Assembly: GCA_900316745.1 (NCBI GenBank)
Contig: ONEB01000007.1
Span: 32,251 to 96,250, forward strand
DNA length: 64,000 nucleotides
Reading direction: 5' to 3'
Source of the DNA: an uncultured Eubacteriales bacterium
Lineage (GTDB): Bacteria > Bacillota > Clostridia > Oscillospirales > Oscillospiraceae
Part shown: in pieces, positions 46,367 to 55,180 of the stretch
How positions within the stretch are numbered: position 1 is the first letter of the stretch
How the letters are laid out: each line of letters opens with the position of its first letter
Notes under the pieces: generated by a model
Told to the model about the DNA's origin: nothing
What the model saw: the letters and a program-made list of their open reading frames with translations, nothing else
The model's database searches: none
Translations under genes and position numbers: made by a program

Positions 46367-47573
46367 TCGTGTTTCCTTCTTCCGTCGGGAAATTCGGCAC
46401 CTCGCACGGGCGCGACAGGGCGATCTCCTGCTCGCATTCGCAGCGGAGCGTCACGGTGAGCGTGTCGCCGCTTTTGCTCTCAGAAAAGTGCTTCGAGATC
46501 ACTTCCCCGTCCGCGCCGATTTGTGCGCGCAGCGCATCCAGAAGCGTCTGCTCCAGCCGCGCGCGGGCGGCCTTTTCCTGCTCCCTGGCGTCGGTGAGCG
46601 TGAGCGGCGTGACGTCCTCGCGCAAAAGCGTCACCGGCAGGCGCACGAGTCCGGGGATCGCGCATACAGAGACAGTATATATCTTATCACAAAGCGCACC
46701 CGGAATGCTACTGCTTTTGCCAAAATTCATACGCTTTTTTCCGAAAAGGATCGCCCAGCGCGTGTGTCTGCGTCCGGCGCTCGCGGCTTTCTGCTTCGTC
46801 AGCGGCATCTGCGCCGTGAGACAGTATGCCGTGCGGACGCGGACGCTGCCGAGGGCGTGGACGCCGGTGTGCTCGCCCTGAATGTCCTCGGGCGCGCCGG
46901 AGACGAGCACCTGTCCTGACGTCACAAAATCCCCGCGCTGCACGAGCGGCTGCCCCTGCAGGACCTCCATCTTCACAACGATCCCGCTGTGGGCGGCATA
47001 GAGCTCATAGGGCGCGTCGTTGTCCACGACCTCCGGCGCCTCCGTGCGCTCGGTCACGATCACGTCGGCGACGCTGCCGTGCAGATTCACGGTGAACCAT
47101 TCCAGCCCCTTGACGCGCCGCTGCACACCGGAGCGCACAAGGTCAATGTTCATCTTCGGCCAGAACGTCCCCGCCGAAACGCCGCAGTCATCGAGCGCGC
47201 GCAAAATCGACGCCGTGGACACCGTCTCGTTTCCGACGACGCGGATCTCCCAGATAAACAGCGACGACAGCCACGATAAGAGCGCCAGCGCCGCCACCAG
47301 CAGCGCAAAAAGCGCGCGGCGCTTCCCCTTTCGCAGAAAGCGTCCGGCGCGGGAGACGCGCACATTCTCCACCTGACATTGATATTTTGATGCGATTTCT
47401 TTGACTTTCCCCACCTGAAACGCGGACACCGTCGCTTTCAGGCAAAAGTTCTCCACCGGCGTGACACGCGACACCTCGACGCCCTGCTTGGCGCACGCCG
47501 AGAGCACGCGCTCCGGCTGCGCGCCGCGCAGCGTGACGACCACACGGTCACGCCTGAGTTCACGCCGCCTCAT
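46359..47573 (-). CDS. yqfD: Sporulation protein YqfD
   Basis: Membrane protein (404 residues) required for sporulation in Bacillus and made under sigma-E there. It has an N-terminal soluble domain (about 1-85), one membrane helix (about 93-113) and an extracytoplasmic region with the POTRA-like stretch IRVVGNETVSTASILRALDDCG. The ATG overlaps the yqfC stop (ATGA). Its place before phoH-ybeY-era matches other Firmicutes. Confidence 0.93.
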   Translation of the reverse strand: MRRRELRRDRVVVTLRGAQPERVLSACAKQGVEVSRVTPVENFCLKATVSAFQVGKVKEIASKYQCQVENVRVSRAGRFLRKGKRRALFALLVAALALLSWLSSLFIWEIRVVGNETVSTASILRALDDCGVSAGTFWPKMNIDLVRSGVQRRVKGLEWFTVNLHGSVADVIVTERTEAPEVVDNDAPYELYAAHSGIVVKMEVLQGQPLVQRGDFVTSGQVLVSGAPEDIQGEHTGVHALGSVRVRTAYCLTAQMPLTKQKAASAGRRHTRWAILFGKKRMNFGKSSSIPGALCDKIYTVSVCAIPGLVRLPVTLLREDVTPLTLTDAREQEKAARARLEQTLLDALRAQIGADGEVISKHFSESKSGDTLTVTLRCECEQEIALSRPCEVPNFPTEEGNTND

Positions 47574-47842
47574 AACAGCTCCAGCGCGCTGATCGCGCCC
47601 GTCAGGAGCACGGCGTCCCGATCCATCGCGGCAAGGCGCAGTTCGCCCCCGGTCACGCGCAGACGGAACACGCCGAGATCGAGCTCCACGCAGTCGGATG
47701 CATACTGCGTGAGCCCCTTGTGCTGCTCCACCAGAAGCTGCCGCCTGCCCGTGAGCGTGATGCGCGGCAGCGCCGCCATGCTGTCGGCGGGCAGCGCAAG
47801 ACGTTCGGCTGCCCGCTCCACCGTGTCTGTCCAATCCTTCAT
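47570..47842 (-). CDS. yqfC: Sporulation protein YqfC, YabP family
   Basis: Small protein (90 residues) of the YabP/YqfC family, containing LPRITLTGRRQLLVEQHKGL and VFRLRVTGGELRL. Family members are sigma-E-dependent sporulation proteins. AGGAGG lies 8 bases upstream of the ATG at 47842; an in-frame ATG further upstream lies at the promoter. It overlaps yqfD by 4 bases. Confidence 0.9.
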   Translation of the reverse strand: MKDWTDTVERAAERLALPADSMAALPRITLTGRRQLLVEQHKGLTQYASDCVELDLGVFRLRVTGGELRLAAMDRDAVLLTGAISALELL

Positions 47843-47870
47843 GGTCGTCCTCCTGCGTTGTTCTATCGGC

Positions 47871-47901
47871 ACATTTTATGCGCGGGACACGCATACAATG
47901 C
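47871..47901. promoter_or_regulatory. Overlapping divergent sigma-E-like promoters for ylbJ and yqfC
   Basis: Plus strand: ACATTTT (47871-47877), 14-bp spacer, CATACAAT (47892-47899), an exact match to the sigma-E -10 CATAYAHT. Minus strand: GCATTGT (47901-47895), 14-bp spacer, CATAAAAT (47880-47873). Each -10 overlaps the -35 of the other. Both target genes belong to families under sigma-E in Bacillus. Confidence 0.62.
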
Positions 47902-47921
47902 GCCGAAAGGAGGCGCTTGGT

Positions 47922-48875
47922 ATGGAACGATTGCGGCGGGCGCTGCCGCTGCTGGCGGCGCTCTGCGCGCTGATTGCGCTGGTGCTCTGTCCGGACGCGG
48001 CGGCAAGCAGCGCACGGGACGGCTTAAAACTCTGCGCGGAGATGCTCGTGCCCTCCCTGCTGCCGTTTTTCATCGTATCGGGGCTGCTGCGCCTGCTGGG
48101 ACTGCCGGGCGCGCTGGGGCGCGTGGTCGAGCCTGTGACGATCCGGCTCTTCGCCCTCTCCGGCGCGGGCGCGAGCGCCATGCTCCTGGGGCTCACGGGC
48201 GGGTATCCTCTGGGCGCGGCGGCGATCGCGGATCTGACGCGCGACGGGCTGATGACGCCGGAGGAGGCCGAGCGCGCGCTTCCCTTTTGCAACAACACCG
48301 GCCCTGCGTTTCTGATCGGCGCGGCGGGAACCGGCGTGTTTCACGACCGGGAGCTCGGTCTCATGCTGTATCTGACGCATGTGCTCGCCGCTGTGATCCT
48401 CGGCATCCTGCTTACGCCGCGAAAGGCGCGCCGTGTGCCGCGCGAGCGCGTGCACCTCCGCTCGCTCTCCGTCGGCGAGGCGCTCCCGCAGGCGGTGCGC
48501 GGCGCGCTCGACGCCACGCTCACGGTCTGCGGCTTTGCCGTGACGTTCAGCGTCGTGACGGGGCTTCTGGACGCCGGAGGCGTGCTGCCTGCGCTGTCTG
48601 AGGCGCTCGCGCGGGAGTTTGAGTCCGCGCCGCAGGTTTCCCGCGCCCTGCTCTCGGGGCTGCTGGAGGTCGGCAGCGGCATCGGCGCGATGCAGGGACT
48701 GCCCTCGACAAAGCAAAACGCCGCCCTCGCCGCGTTTCTCATCGGCTTTGGCGGCGTGAGCGTACACGCGCAGACGGCGGCGGTGCTCTCCGGCACAGGC
48801 GTCCGCTTAAAAAGGCATTTCTGGGGACGGGTATTCCATGGGCTTCTGGCTGCGATGATGATGCTGGTGGTATAA
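47922..48875 (+). CDS. ylbJ: Sporulation integral membrane protein YlbJ
   Basis: Membrane protein (317 residues, about eight helices, nucleoside-recognition/Gate type) needed for spore cortex formation in Bacillus. It shows LVPSLLPFFIVSGLLR, GLTGGYPLGAAAIADL, CNNTGPAFLIGAAGTG and LLEVGSGI, all typical of YlbJ. AAAGGAGG lies 8 bases before the ATG and would be almost at the 5' end of a transcript from the sigma-E-like promoter. It diverges from yqfC instead of sitting next to coaD. Confidence 0.93.
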   Translation: MERLRRALPLLAALCALIALVLCPDAAASSARDGLKLCAEMLVPSLLPFFIVSGLLRLLGLPGALGRVVEPVTIRLFALSGAGASAMLLGLTGGYPLGAAAIADLTRDGLMTPEEAERALPFCNNTGPAFLIGAAGTGVFHDRELGLMLYLTHVLAAVILGILLTPRKARRVPRERVHLRSLSVGEALPQAVRGALDATLTVCGFAVTFSVVTGLLDAGGVLPALSEALAREFESAPQVSRALLSGLLEVGSGIGAMQGLPSTKQNAALAAFLIGFGGVSVHAQTAAVLSGTGVRLKRHFWGRVFHGLLAAMMMLVV

Positions 48876-48906
48876 AAAACGGCGGGGTATTTCCCCCACC
48901 GTTTTA
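48874..48906. terminator. Bidirectional terminator between ylbJ and the HD hydrolase
   Basis: AAACGGCGGGG...CCCCCACCGTTT with one mismatch and a short loop between convergent genes, with A/T runs on both sides (AAAAAA; TTTTAT). Confidence 0.75.
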
Positions 48907-49476
48907 TAATTGCGCAACCTTGGCGGCGACCTCGGCTTCCGTGTCCTTCATGGCCTGAAGCGTCTTGTCGATGAGCTCCGTCAGGTCCCAGCCGAGCATG
49001 TCCGCGCCGCGCTGGATGACCTCACGCGAGCAGCCGGCGGCAAAGGCGGGGCTCTTAAACTTCTTCTTGACGGATTTGACCTCCATGTCGCTCACGCTCT
49101 TCGACGGGCGCACAAGCGCGCACGCGCCGATGAGCCCCGTGAGCTCGTCGGCAGCAAACAGCACCTTCTCCATTTCGAGCGTCGGCTCGATGTCGACCGT
49201 GATGCCGTAGCCGTGGCTGCACGTCGCGCGGATGATCTTCTCCGGTACGCCCGCCTCCTGCATCAGGCTCTGCTGACGGATGCAGTGCTCGTCGGGGTAC
49301 ATTTCAAAATCCAGGTCATGCAGCAGCCCCACGAGGCTCCACAGCTCTTTCTCCTCGCCGTAGCCGAGGTGCTCGGCAAACCAGCCCATGACCGCCTCGA
49401 CGGTGATCGCGTGCTGGAGATGAAAATGATCCTTGTTGTACGTTGTGAGCAGCGCCCACGCCTGTTCTCTGGTCAT
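48904..49476 (-). CDS. HD-domain hydrolase
   Basis: Predicted metal-dependent phosphohydrolase (190 residues) of unknown substrate. The HD domain begins with FHLQHAITVEAVMGWFAEHL, carries LLHDLDFEMYPDEHC as the metal-binding His-Asp pair, and continues with CSHGYG and ADELTGLI. The start at 49476 has GGAAAGG 9 bases upstream; upstream in-frame ATG/TTG codons overlap that site. Bases 49495-49685 downstream of sufB contain no gene; they include a small palindrome (GGCGGATTGTCCGCC). Confidence 0.85.
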   Translation of the reverse strand: MTREQAWALLTTYNKDHFHLQHAITVEAVMGWFAEHLGYGEEKELWSLVGLLHDLDFEMYPDEHCIRQQSLMQEAGVPEKIIRATCSHGYGITVDIEPTLEMEKVLFAADELTGLIGACALVRPSKSVSDMEVKSVKKKFKSPAFAAGCSREVIQRGADMLGWDLTELIDKTLQAMKDTEAEVAAKVAQL

Positions 49477-49685
49477 GGAAACCATCCTTTCCAATTTAGC
49501 AGAATTTGGAAGTTGGGTGAAAAAGGAAGCGCCGCGTCAATCGAGGTGCGCGGATTGGCGAGCGGATTTTTCGACTGCCGAAGATGAAAAACCGAAGGAA
49601 TACTTTGTGTATTTCAAGGGTTTGAGACGAAGGCAGGCGGACAATCCGCCGTCAAGACGTGTGCAACGATTGGCACGGCGTTTCC

Positions 49686-50609
49686 TCACTTCAAGAATCC
49701 GTTCACGATCTGCTCCTCGGCTTCCTTGTCGGTCAGGCCGAGGGTCATGAGCTTGATGAGCTGGTCGCCGGCAATCTTGCCGATGGCGGCCTCGTGGATG
49801 AGGCTCGCGTCGACAGAGTTTGCCGTGATCTCCGGCTGCGCGCCGACCTTGCCGTTGTCCATGATGATGGCGTCGCACTCGGAGTGACCGGCGCAGCGGG
49901 CGTTGCCGCGGATGTTGGACTTGAACATCTGGCTGGAATCGTCGCGCGCAACGGAGCGGGAAATGAGGTTCGCGCTGGAGTCCTCGCCGTTGAGATCGAC
50001 GGTGAAGTTCGTCTCGGCGTACTGCGTGCCGTGCGTCATGATCTTTTCCTTCACGACGATCTGTGCCCCCGCGGCGCAGGTGGCGCGGGTGTCACGGATG
50101 GTGGAGTCGATGCCCTTGATCTGGGTGGTCTCCATCTCCATATAGCTGCCCTCGCCGAGCTCGACGATGGTGGTCGGGTTCATGACGTTCGTGCCGCGGC
50201 CGTCGCCCTCGCCGTAGTGCTTTTCGATATACTTGACCTTACAGTTCTTGCCGATGAAGAAGCTGTGGATGCCGTCGTGACGGCTCTCCTGCGTGCCGCA
50301 GTTGTTGATGCCGCAGCCCGCGACGATCGTCACGTCGCAGTCATCGCCGATGAAGAAATCGTTGTACACGAGATCCTGCAGGCCGCTCTTTTCGATGATG
50401 ACGGGGATGTGCATGCTCTCGTTTTTCGTGCCGGGCTTGATGATGATGTCAATGCCGGGCTTGTCGGTCTTGGTGACGATATCGATGTTCGCGGTGGTGT
50501 TGCGTCCGGCGAGCTGGCCGTCAGCGCGGATGTTGTATGCGCCCTCCGGCACATCGTGCAGATCGGCGACCTCGCGCAGGAGGCGCTTCTGAATCAGATC
50601 CATTGCCAT
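49686..50609 (-). CDS. sufB: SufB/SufD-type Fe-S scaffold protein (short form)
   Basis: Scaffold for iron-sulfur cluster assembly (307 residues), with the right-handed beta-helix region typical of SufB/D (DCDVTIVAGCGINNCGTQESRHDGIH; KYIEKHYGEGDGRGTNVM). It is shorter than SufB of SufBCD (about 470 residues) and is paired only with sufC 12 bases upstream. This is the two-component SufBC layout of anaerobes and archaea. No sufS, sufU or sufD is adjacent. Confidence 0.88.
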   Translation of the reverse strand: MAMDLIQKRLLREVADLHDVPEGAYNIRADGQLAGRNTTANIDIVTKTDKPGIDIIIKPGTKNESMHIPVIIEKSGLQDLVYNDFFIGDDCDVTIVAGCGINNCGTQESRHDGIHSFFIGKNCKVKYIEKHYGEGDGRGTNVMNPTTIVELGEGSYMEMETTQIKGIDSTIRDTRATCAAGAQIVVKEKIMTHGTQYAETNFTVDLNGEDSSANLISRSVARDDSSQMFKSNIRGNARCAGHSECDAIIMDNGKVGAQPEITANSVDASLIHEAAIGKIAGDQLIKLMTLGLTDKEAEEQIVNGFLK

Positions 50610-50621
50610 TGTTACCCCTCC

Positions 50622-51344
50622 TTAGACCTTGTCCTGCAGACGGCTGCACACGCCGGACGCCGCCATGAGCGTCGGCATGATCTCTTCCTTGGAGCCGATG
50701 GCGCGGACCTCGCCGTCGGCGATGACCACGATCTTGTCGGCATTCTCCAGGATGCGCTCCTGGTGGGAGATGATGAGGATGCTGCCGTGGATGGTCTGGT
50801 GCATCTTCTCAAACACCTGGATCAGATTCTGGAAGCTCCAGAGGTCGATGCCGGCCTCGGGCTCGTCGAAGATGCTCATCTTCGTGCCGCGCGCGAGCAT
50901 GGTGGCGATCTCAATGCGCTTGAGCTCGCCGCCGGAGAGGGACGCGTTGACCTCGCGGTTTACATAATCACGCGCGCACAGGCCGACCTCGGAGAGATAA
51001 TTGCAGGCCTCGGCGACCGTCAGGCGCTTGCCGGAGGCGATGGAAATGAGGTCGAAGACCGTGATGCCCTTGAAGCGCACGGGCTGCTGGAACGCGAAGC
51101 TGATGCCTTTGTGGGCGCGCTCGGTGATGTCCAGATCTGTGATGTCCTCGCCATCGAGGATGATCCGGCCCTCGGTAGGCTTTTCGATACCGGCGATGAT
51201 CTTGGCGAGCGTGGATTTGCCGCTGCCGTTGGGGCCGGTGATGACGACCATGCGTTCATCGATCGTCAGGCTGACGTCTTTGAGAATCTTCTTGACGCCC
51301 TCGTCCGATTCAGCCTCGAACGAGATATGCTTGAGTTCCAGCAT
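50622..51344 (-). CDS. sufC: Fe-S cluster assembly ATPase SufC
   Basis: ABC-type ATPase (240 residues) that drives the SufB scaffold. Walker A is GPNGSGKSTLAK (about 38-49), the signature is SLSGGELKRIEI, Walker B is SIFDEPEAGIDL and the H-loop is ISHQERI. It is the usual SufC length. It sits directly before sufB on the same strand, with plsY and der upstream. Confidence 0.94.
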   Translation of the reverse strand: MLELKHISFEAESDEGVKKILKDVSLTIDERMVVITGPNGSGKSTLAKIIAGIEKPTEGRIILDGEDITDLDITERAHKGISFAFQQPVRFKGITVFDLISIASGKRLTVAEACNYLSEVGLCARDYVNREVNASLSGGELKRIEIATMLARGTKMSIFDEPEAGIDLWSFQNLIQVFEKMHQTIHGSILIISHQERILENADKIVVIADGEVRAIGSKEEIMPTLMAASGVCSRLQDKV

Positions 51345-51377
51345 AAGCGTATTCCTCCATTGTATCTCTGTTTTTTA

Positions 51378-52055
51378 TTAAAAATTCTCTGTATTAAACT
51401 TGTCCGAGAGATCCGGCGCGAGGTCGAATTTCTTTTCCGTGCGGCGCAAAAGCGCGAGGATGTTCCGCCGTCCGCGCCAGAGGAGCACGAGCGACGAGGC
51501 CGCCGTGACCATGAGTCCGAGCATGCCGTTTTCGACCCACATCAGCGGCGGCGCGAGCAGCGCCGCGACGAGTGTGCCGAGGACGGGATAGCGCGTCAGC
51601 CACGCAAGCAGGGCAAACACGACGAGGGCGAGAAAGCCGATCGTACTGTTTACAAAGAGCAGACCCACGATCAGGCAGTGCGTGCCCTTGCCGCCGCGAA
51701 ACCGCCGGAACGCCGGATAGCAGTGTCCGAGCAGGACGCAGTAGAGCGCAAACAGTCTGCCGACGGCGGTGTAGTTTGCCGTGGTCTGCGCCGGGTCGAC
51801 GCCGGAGAATTTGCCGAGGACGAAACCGCCGATGAGCACGGCCGCGGTCGTTTTGAGCACATCCACCAGCACCGTGACGCCCAGTCCCCACCAGCCGTAG
51901 GCGCGCCAGATGCGCAGCAGCCCCTCCGCGCCGTAGCCGAGGCGGCGATAGCGCGCGCGGGGACGGCGAAAGATGCGCCGCATGACTCCCGAGGCGTTGA
52001 TGCACCCCAGCAGATACGCAAGCACGGCAATGCCGGCGAGCAATGCAGGGATCAT
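51378..52055 (-). CDS. plsY: Acyl-phosphate:glycerol-3-phosphate acyltransferase
   Basis: Membrane enzyme that makes lysophosphatidic acid from acyl-phosphate. The 225-residue product has five or more helices and the PlsY motifs YLLGCINASGVMRR (about 14-27), a GxxN-like first loop, and LLGHCYPAFRRFRGGKGTHC (about 107-126). The C-terminus extends slightly beyond most PlsY. It overlaps der by 4 bases; the der-plsY order is common in Firmicutes. Confidence 0.87.
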   Translation of the reverse strand: MIPALLAGIAVLAYLLGCINASGVMRRIFRRPRARYRRLGYGAEGLLRIWRAYGWWGLGVTVLVDVLKTTAAVLIGGFVLGKFSGVDPAQTTANYTAVGRLFALYCVLLGHCYPAFRRFRGGKGTHCLIVGLLFVNSTIGFLALVVFALLAWLTRYPVLGTLVAALLAPPLMWVENGMLGLMVTAASSLVLLWRGRRNILALLRRTEKKFDLAPDLSDKFNTENF

Positions 52056-53377
52056 TCCTTATCCCCTTTCTGACGGATCAGCAGGCGGATCGGCGTGCCC
52101 TCCAGTCCGAACACAGCGCGGATCTGGTTTTCGATATAGCGCTGATACGAGAAGTGGAACAGCTCCCGGCTGTTGCAGAACACGACGAAAACAGGGGGCT
52201 TGACGCCGGTCTGGGTCATATAATAGATCTTCAGGCGACGGCCCTTGTCAGAGGGCGGCTGCACACGCGCCTGCGCGTCGGCAAGGACGTTATTGAGCAT
52301 GCCGGTCGTGATGCGCATGGCGCTCTGGTCATTGACGAAGTTAATCAGCTCAAACAGCCGCTCCGTGCGCTGACCCGTGAGCGCGGAGATAAAGAGGATC
52401 GGCGCGTAGCTCATGAAGCTTAAGTCCCGCATGACGTCCTTGCGCATCTGCTCCATCGTGCCGGTTTCCTTGTCGATAAGGTCCCACTTGTTCACGACGA
52501 CGATCGACGCCTTGCCCGCCTCGTGGGCGAGTCCCGCGATCTTCGTGTCCTGTTCGGTGACGCCCTCACGCGCGTCGATCAAAATCAGGCACACGTCCGC
52601 CCGCTCGATGGCGAGCTTCGCGCGCATGACGGAAAACTTCTCCACGCGGTCGTCCACCTTGCTCTTGCGGCGGATGCCGGCGGTATCGATGAAGATATAT
52701 TTGCCGTATTTGTTTTCAAACCGCGTGTCCACGGCGTCGCGCGTCGTGCCCGCGACGGGGCTCACGACCACGCGCTTTTCGCCGAGGATGTGGTTTACAA
52801 GCGAGGACTTGCCGACGTTGGGCTTGCCGATGACGGCGACGCGGATGAAGTCGTCCTCCTCCTCGTCCTCACTCTGCGGCGGGAAGTGCTCGAGACAGGC
52901 GTCCAGCAGATCGCCCGTGCCGTGACCGTGCACGGCGGAGACGGCGATCGGGTCGCCGAGACCGAGGGAGTAAAACTCATAGATGCCGGGGTCGACCTTG
53001 CCGGTGGCGTCCATCTTGTTCACGCAGAGGACGACGGGCTTCTTGCTCTTTAAGAGCATGCGCGCGACCTCCTCGTCGGCAGCCGTGACGCCCGTGCCGA
53101 TCTCGGTCACGAGGATGATCACGTCCGCCGCGTCAATGGCAAGCAGCGCCTGCTCGCGCATGAAGAGCAGTATTTCATTGTCGGTCGTCGGCTCGATGCC
53201 GCCGGTATCGACGATATCAAAGCTTCTGCCGCACCACTCGCACTCGGCGTACAGCCGGTCGCGCGTGACGCCCGGCGTGTCCTCCACGATGGAAAGACGC
53301 TGGCCGCAGAGCTTATTAAAAAGCATGGATTTGCCGACGTTGGGTCTTCCGACGATGGCAACCAGAGGTTTGGACAT
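52052..53377 (-). CDS. der: GTPase Der (EngA)
   Basis: Double GTPase for 50S ribosome assembly (441 residues). The first G domain has GRPNVGKSMLFN (9-20) and DTGGIE; the second has GKPNVGKSSLVNHIL and DTAGIRRK; a C-terminal KH-like domain follows. The start at 53377 gives MSKPLVAIVGRPN; the upstream open stretch overlaps the next gene. It overlaps plsY by 4 bases. Confidence 0.96.
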   Translation of the reverse strand: MSKPLVAIVGRPNVGKSMLFNKLCGQRLSIVEDTPGVTRDRLYAECEWCGRSFDIVDTGGIEPTTDNEILLFMREQALLAIDAADVIILVTEIGTGVTAADEEVARMLLKSKKPVVLCVNKMDATGKVDPGIYEFYSLGLGDPIAVSAVHGHGTGDLLDACLEHFPPQSEDEEEDDFIRVAVIGKPNVGKSSLVNHILGEKRVVVSPVAGTTRDAVDTRFENKYGKYIFIDTAGIRRKSKVDDRVEKFSVMRAKLAIERADVCLILIDAREGVTEQDTKIAGLAHEAGKASIVVVNKWDLIDKETGTMEQMRKDVMRDLSFMSYAPILFISALTGQRTERLFELINFVNDQSAMRITTGMLNNVLADAQARVQPPSDKGRRLKIYYMTQTGVKPPVFVVFCNSRELFHFSYQRYIENQIRAVFGLEGTPIRLLIRQKGDKE

Positions 53378-53393
53378 GGTTTCAGATTCCTCC

Positions 53394-54764
53394 TTATTCG
53401 TGAGGATTATAGGCATAAAACTCGCCTTGGCGGGTCGTTCGTTTCGGTTCGGGTAATTCGGGCAGGATGCCGAACATGGCGTCGCAGAGATCAAAGCCGT
53501 CCTGGCGGATCGGATAGATCGGAACGCCGAGGGCCGCGGAGGCCTCCTCCAGCGTCACGTCATCCAGAAAATCCTGCTCGTCGTGCCGGATCATGTTCGC
53601 GGAAATGAGCAGCCGCTCGCCGAGGTCGCGCCCTTTGAGCTGCCGGATCAGATCCTGTCCGGTGATGAGGCCGGTCACATTGATGCTCCGGCCGAAAAAG
53701 TCGTTTTCAATGGCATACACGCGCCCGTCCAAAGCCGGAAACTGCGCGTGCGCAAGGTCAACCAGCTCCTGCAGAAACGGCGCTGCCGAGACGCCCGCCG
53801 CGACCGAGAACGGCACGCCGTCGGGCTCGTCCGCCATGCGCAGCGCGCCGCAGAATTCCGTCTTCTGCAGCCGCAGCATGCCCACGCCGTTTTCAAGCTG
53901 GGTGTAGTTTTCGTAAAACGCATCCTCGGGGATCGGGCGTTTGGCCTTCAGGTACAGCTCGTCCCCGCAGAAGAAGATCCGCTCGCCGAAGCGCGAAACG
54001 CACTCGTCGCCGAAGCCTTCCACCAGATCCAGCGTCTCGTTTGCAAGCGCCTCGTCAAAGGGCGTGAGGGGATACAGCCCCTCGCGGAACTTCGTGAGCC
54101 CCACGGGAACGATGGAGACGCTTTTCACCTGCGGATAGAGCCCGGCGAGATCCTCCATCGTGCGCAGAAGCTCTTTGCCGTCATTCAGCCCCGGGCAGCA
54201 GACGATCTGGCAGTTCATGACGATGCCGCCTTTCGCAAAGCTGCGCATAATGTCCAGCGTCTCCCCTGCCCGCTTGTTACCGAGCATGAAGGCGCGCAAG
54301 TCCGGGTTCGTCGTGTGCACGGAGACGTTGATCGGGCTGATGTGCAGGTCGATGATGCGCTGCACCTCGCGCTTGGAGAGGTTCGTGAGCGTCATATAGT
54401 TTCCCATAAGGAAGCTTAACCGCGCATCGTCATCTTTAAAATATAATGTAGGGCGCATGCCTCGGGGCATCTGGTCGATGAAGCAGAAGACGCACCGGTT
54501 TGCGCAGGAATGGGCCTTGTCCATGAGATAGGTCTCAAAGTCCAGCCCCAGCTCGCCGCCCTCCGGCTTTTGGATGTGCACGGTGCGGCGCGCGCCGTTT
54601 TCGCCCTCGAGCTCCACGGCAAGGCGCGTGTCGTAGGCGAAGTACTTATAGTCCAGAACATCGTGGATGCGGTTGCCGTTGATCGCGACAAGCGCGTCCC
54701 CGACAGCGGCGCAGCCGCGCAGCGGACTGTCCGGATCGATATGGCAGATCTTGCAGCCGCGCAT
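53394..54764 (-). CDS. DUF512 radical SAM protein with PDZ-like N-terminus
   Basis: Function unknown although widely conserved in Firmicutes, usually beside der. The 456-residue product has an N-terminal PDZ-like segment (about 5-65), a radical SAM cluster motif C-x3-C-x2-C at Cys87, Cys91 and Cys94 in CANRCVFCFIDQ, and a C-terminal DUF512 domain (about 280-440). The substrate is not predictable. It ends 16 bases before der and is probably in the same operon. Confidence 0.88.
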   Translation of the reverse strand: MRGCKICHIDPDSPLRGCAAVGDALVAINGNRIHDVLDYKYFAYDTRLAVELEGENGARRTVHIQKPEGGELGLDFETYLMDKAHSCANRCVFCFIDQMPRGMRPTLYFKDDDARLSFLMGNYMTLTNLSKREVQRIIDLHISPINVSVHTTNPDLRAFMLGNKRAGETLDIMRSFAKGGIVMNCQIVCCPGLNDGKELLRTMEDLAGLYPQVKSVSIVPVGLTKFREGLYPLTPFDEALANETLDLVEGFGDECVSRFGERIFFCGDELYLKAKRPIPEDAFYENYTQLENGVGMLRLQKTEFCGALRMADEPDGVPFSVAAGVSAAPFLQELVDLAHAQFPALDGRVYAIENDFFGRSINVTGLITGQDLIRQLKGRDLGERLLISANMIRHDEQDFLDDVTLEEASAALGVPIYPIRQDGFDLCDAMFGILPELPEPKRTTRQGEFYAYNPHE

Positions 54765-54785
54765 GGCGCGCCCCCCTTCCTGATT

Positions 54786-54887
54786 CGGGCGGCAGGTTGC
54801 CGCCCCTACGGCGATGGTTTTCGGGCGGCAGGTTGCCGCCCCTACGTTCTGAATGGGTGCGGTGTAGGGGCGGATATCATCCGCCCG
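54786..54887. repeat. Cluster of three CGGGCGG...CCGCCCCTACG palindromes
   Basis: Copies 54786-54811 and 54822-54846 are direct (both CGGGCGG-CAGGTTG-CCGCCCCTACG). Copy 54887-54865 is inverted (CGGGCGG-ATGATAT-CCGCCCCTA on the minus strand). They fill the gap between rpmF and the DUF512 gene. Confidence 0.88.
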
Positions 54888-54900
54888 CTTTGCCGTCTAG

Positions 54901-54934
54901 CAAAAGAAGAGGGACTGAACTGCCCCTCTTCTAA
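54901..54934 (-). terminator. Terminator of rpmF
   Basis: Minus strand: 9-bp stem AGAAGAGGG/CCCTCTTCT followed by TTTTGCTAG, 12 bases past the rpmF stop. Confidence 0.72.
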
Positions 54935-54945
54935 AGCTCTTGTGA

Positions 54946-55128
54946 TTATTCTTCGACCTTAAGAACGCTGCGTCCGTTGTATTCGCCGCACGCCTTGCAA
55001 GCGTGATGGGGCAGAACGAATGCACCGCAGTTCGGGCACTTCACGACCGTGGGAGCCGCGAGCTTCCAGTGGGACGAACGTCTCTTGTCACGACGCTGTC
55101 TGGACACTTTTCCTTTCGGGACTGCCAT
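54946..55128 (-). CDS. rpmF: 50S ribosomal protein L32
   Basis: Ribosomal protein of 60 residues beginning MAVPKGKVSRQRRDKRRSSH. It has a zinc ribbon of four cysteines (CPNCGAFVLPHHACKACG), so it is the zinc-containing (C+) form. It follows yceD as in most bacteria. Confidence 0.97.
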   Translation of the reverse strand: MAVPKGKVSRQRRDKRRSSHWKLAAPTVVKCPNCGAFVLPHHACKACGEYNGRSVLKVEE

Positions 55129-55180
55129 GTTGACACCTCCTCGTCAGACGCTGTTTTGAGCAGCTTGTCTTTTTCCTTCG

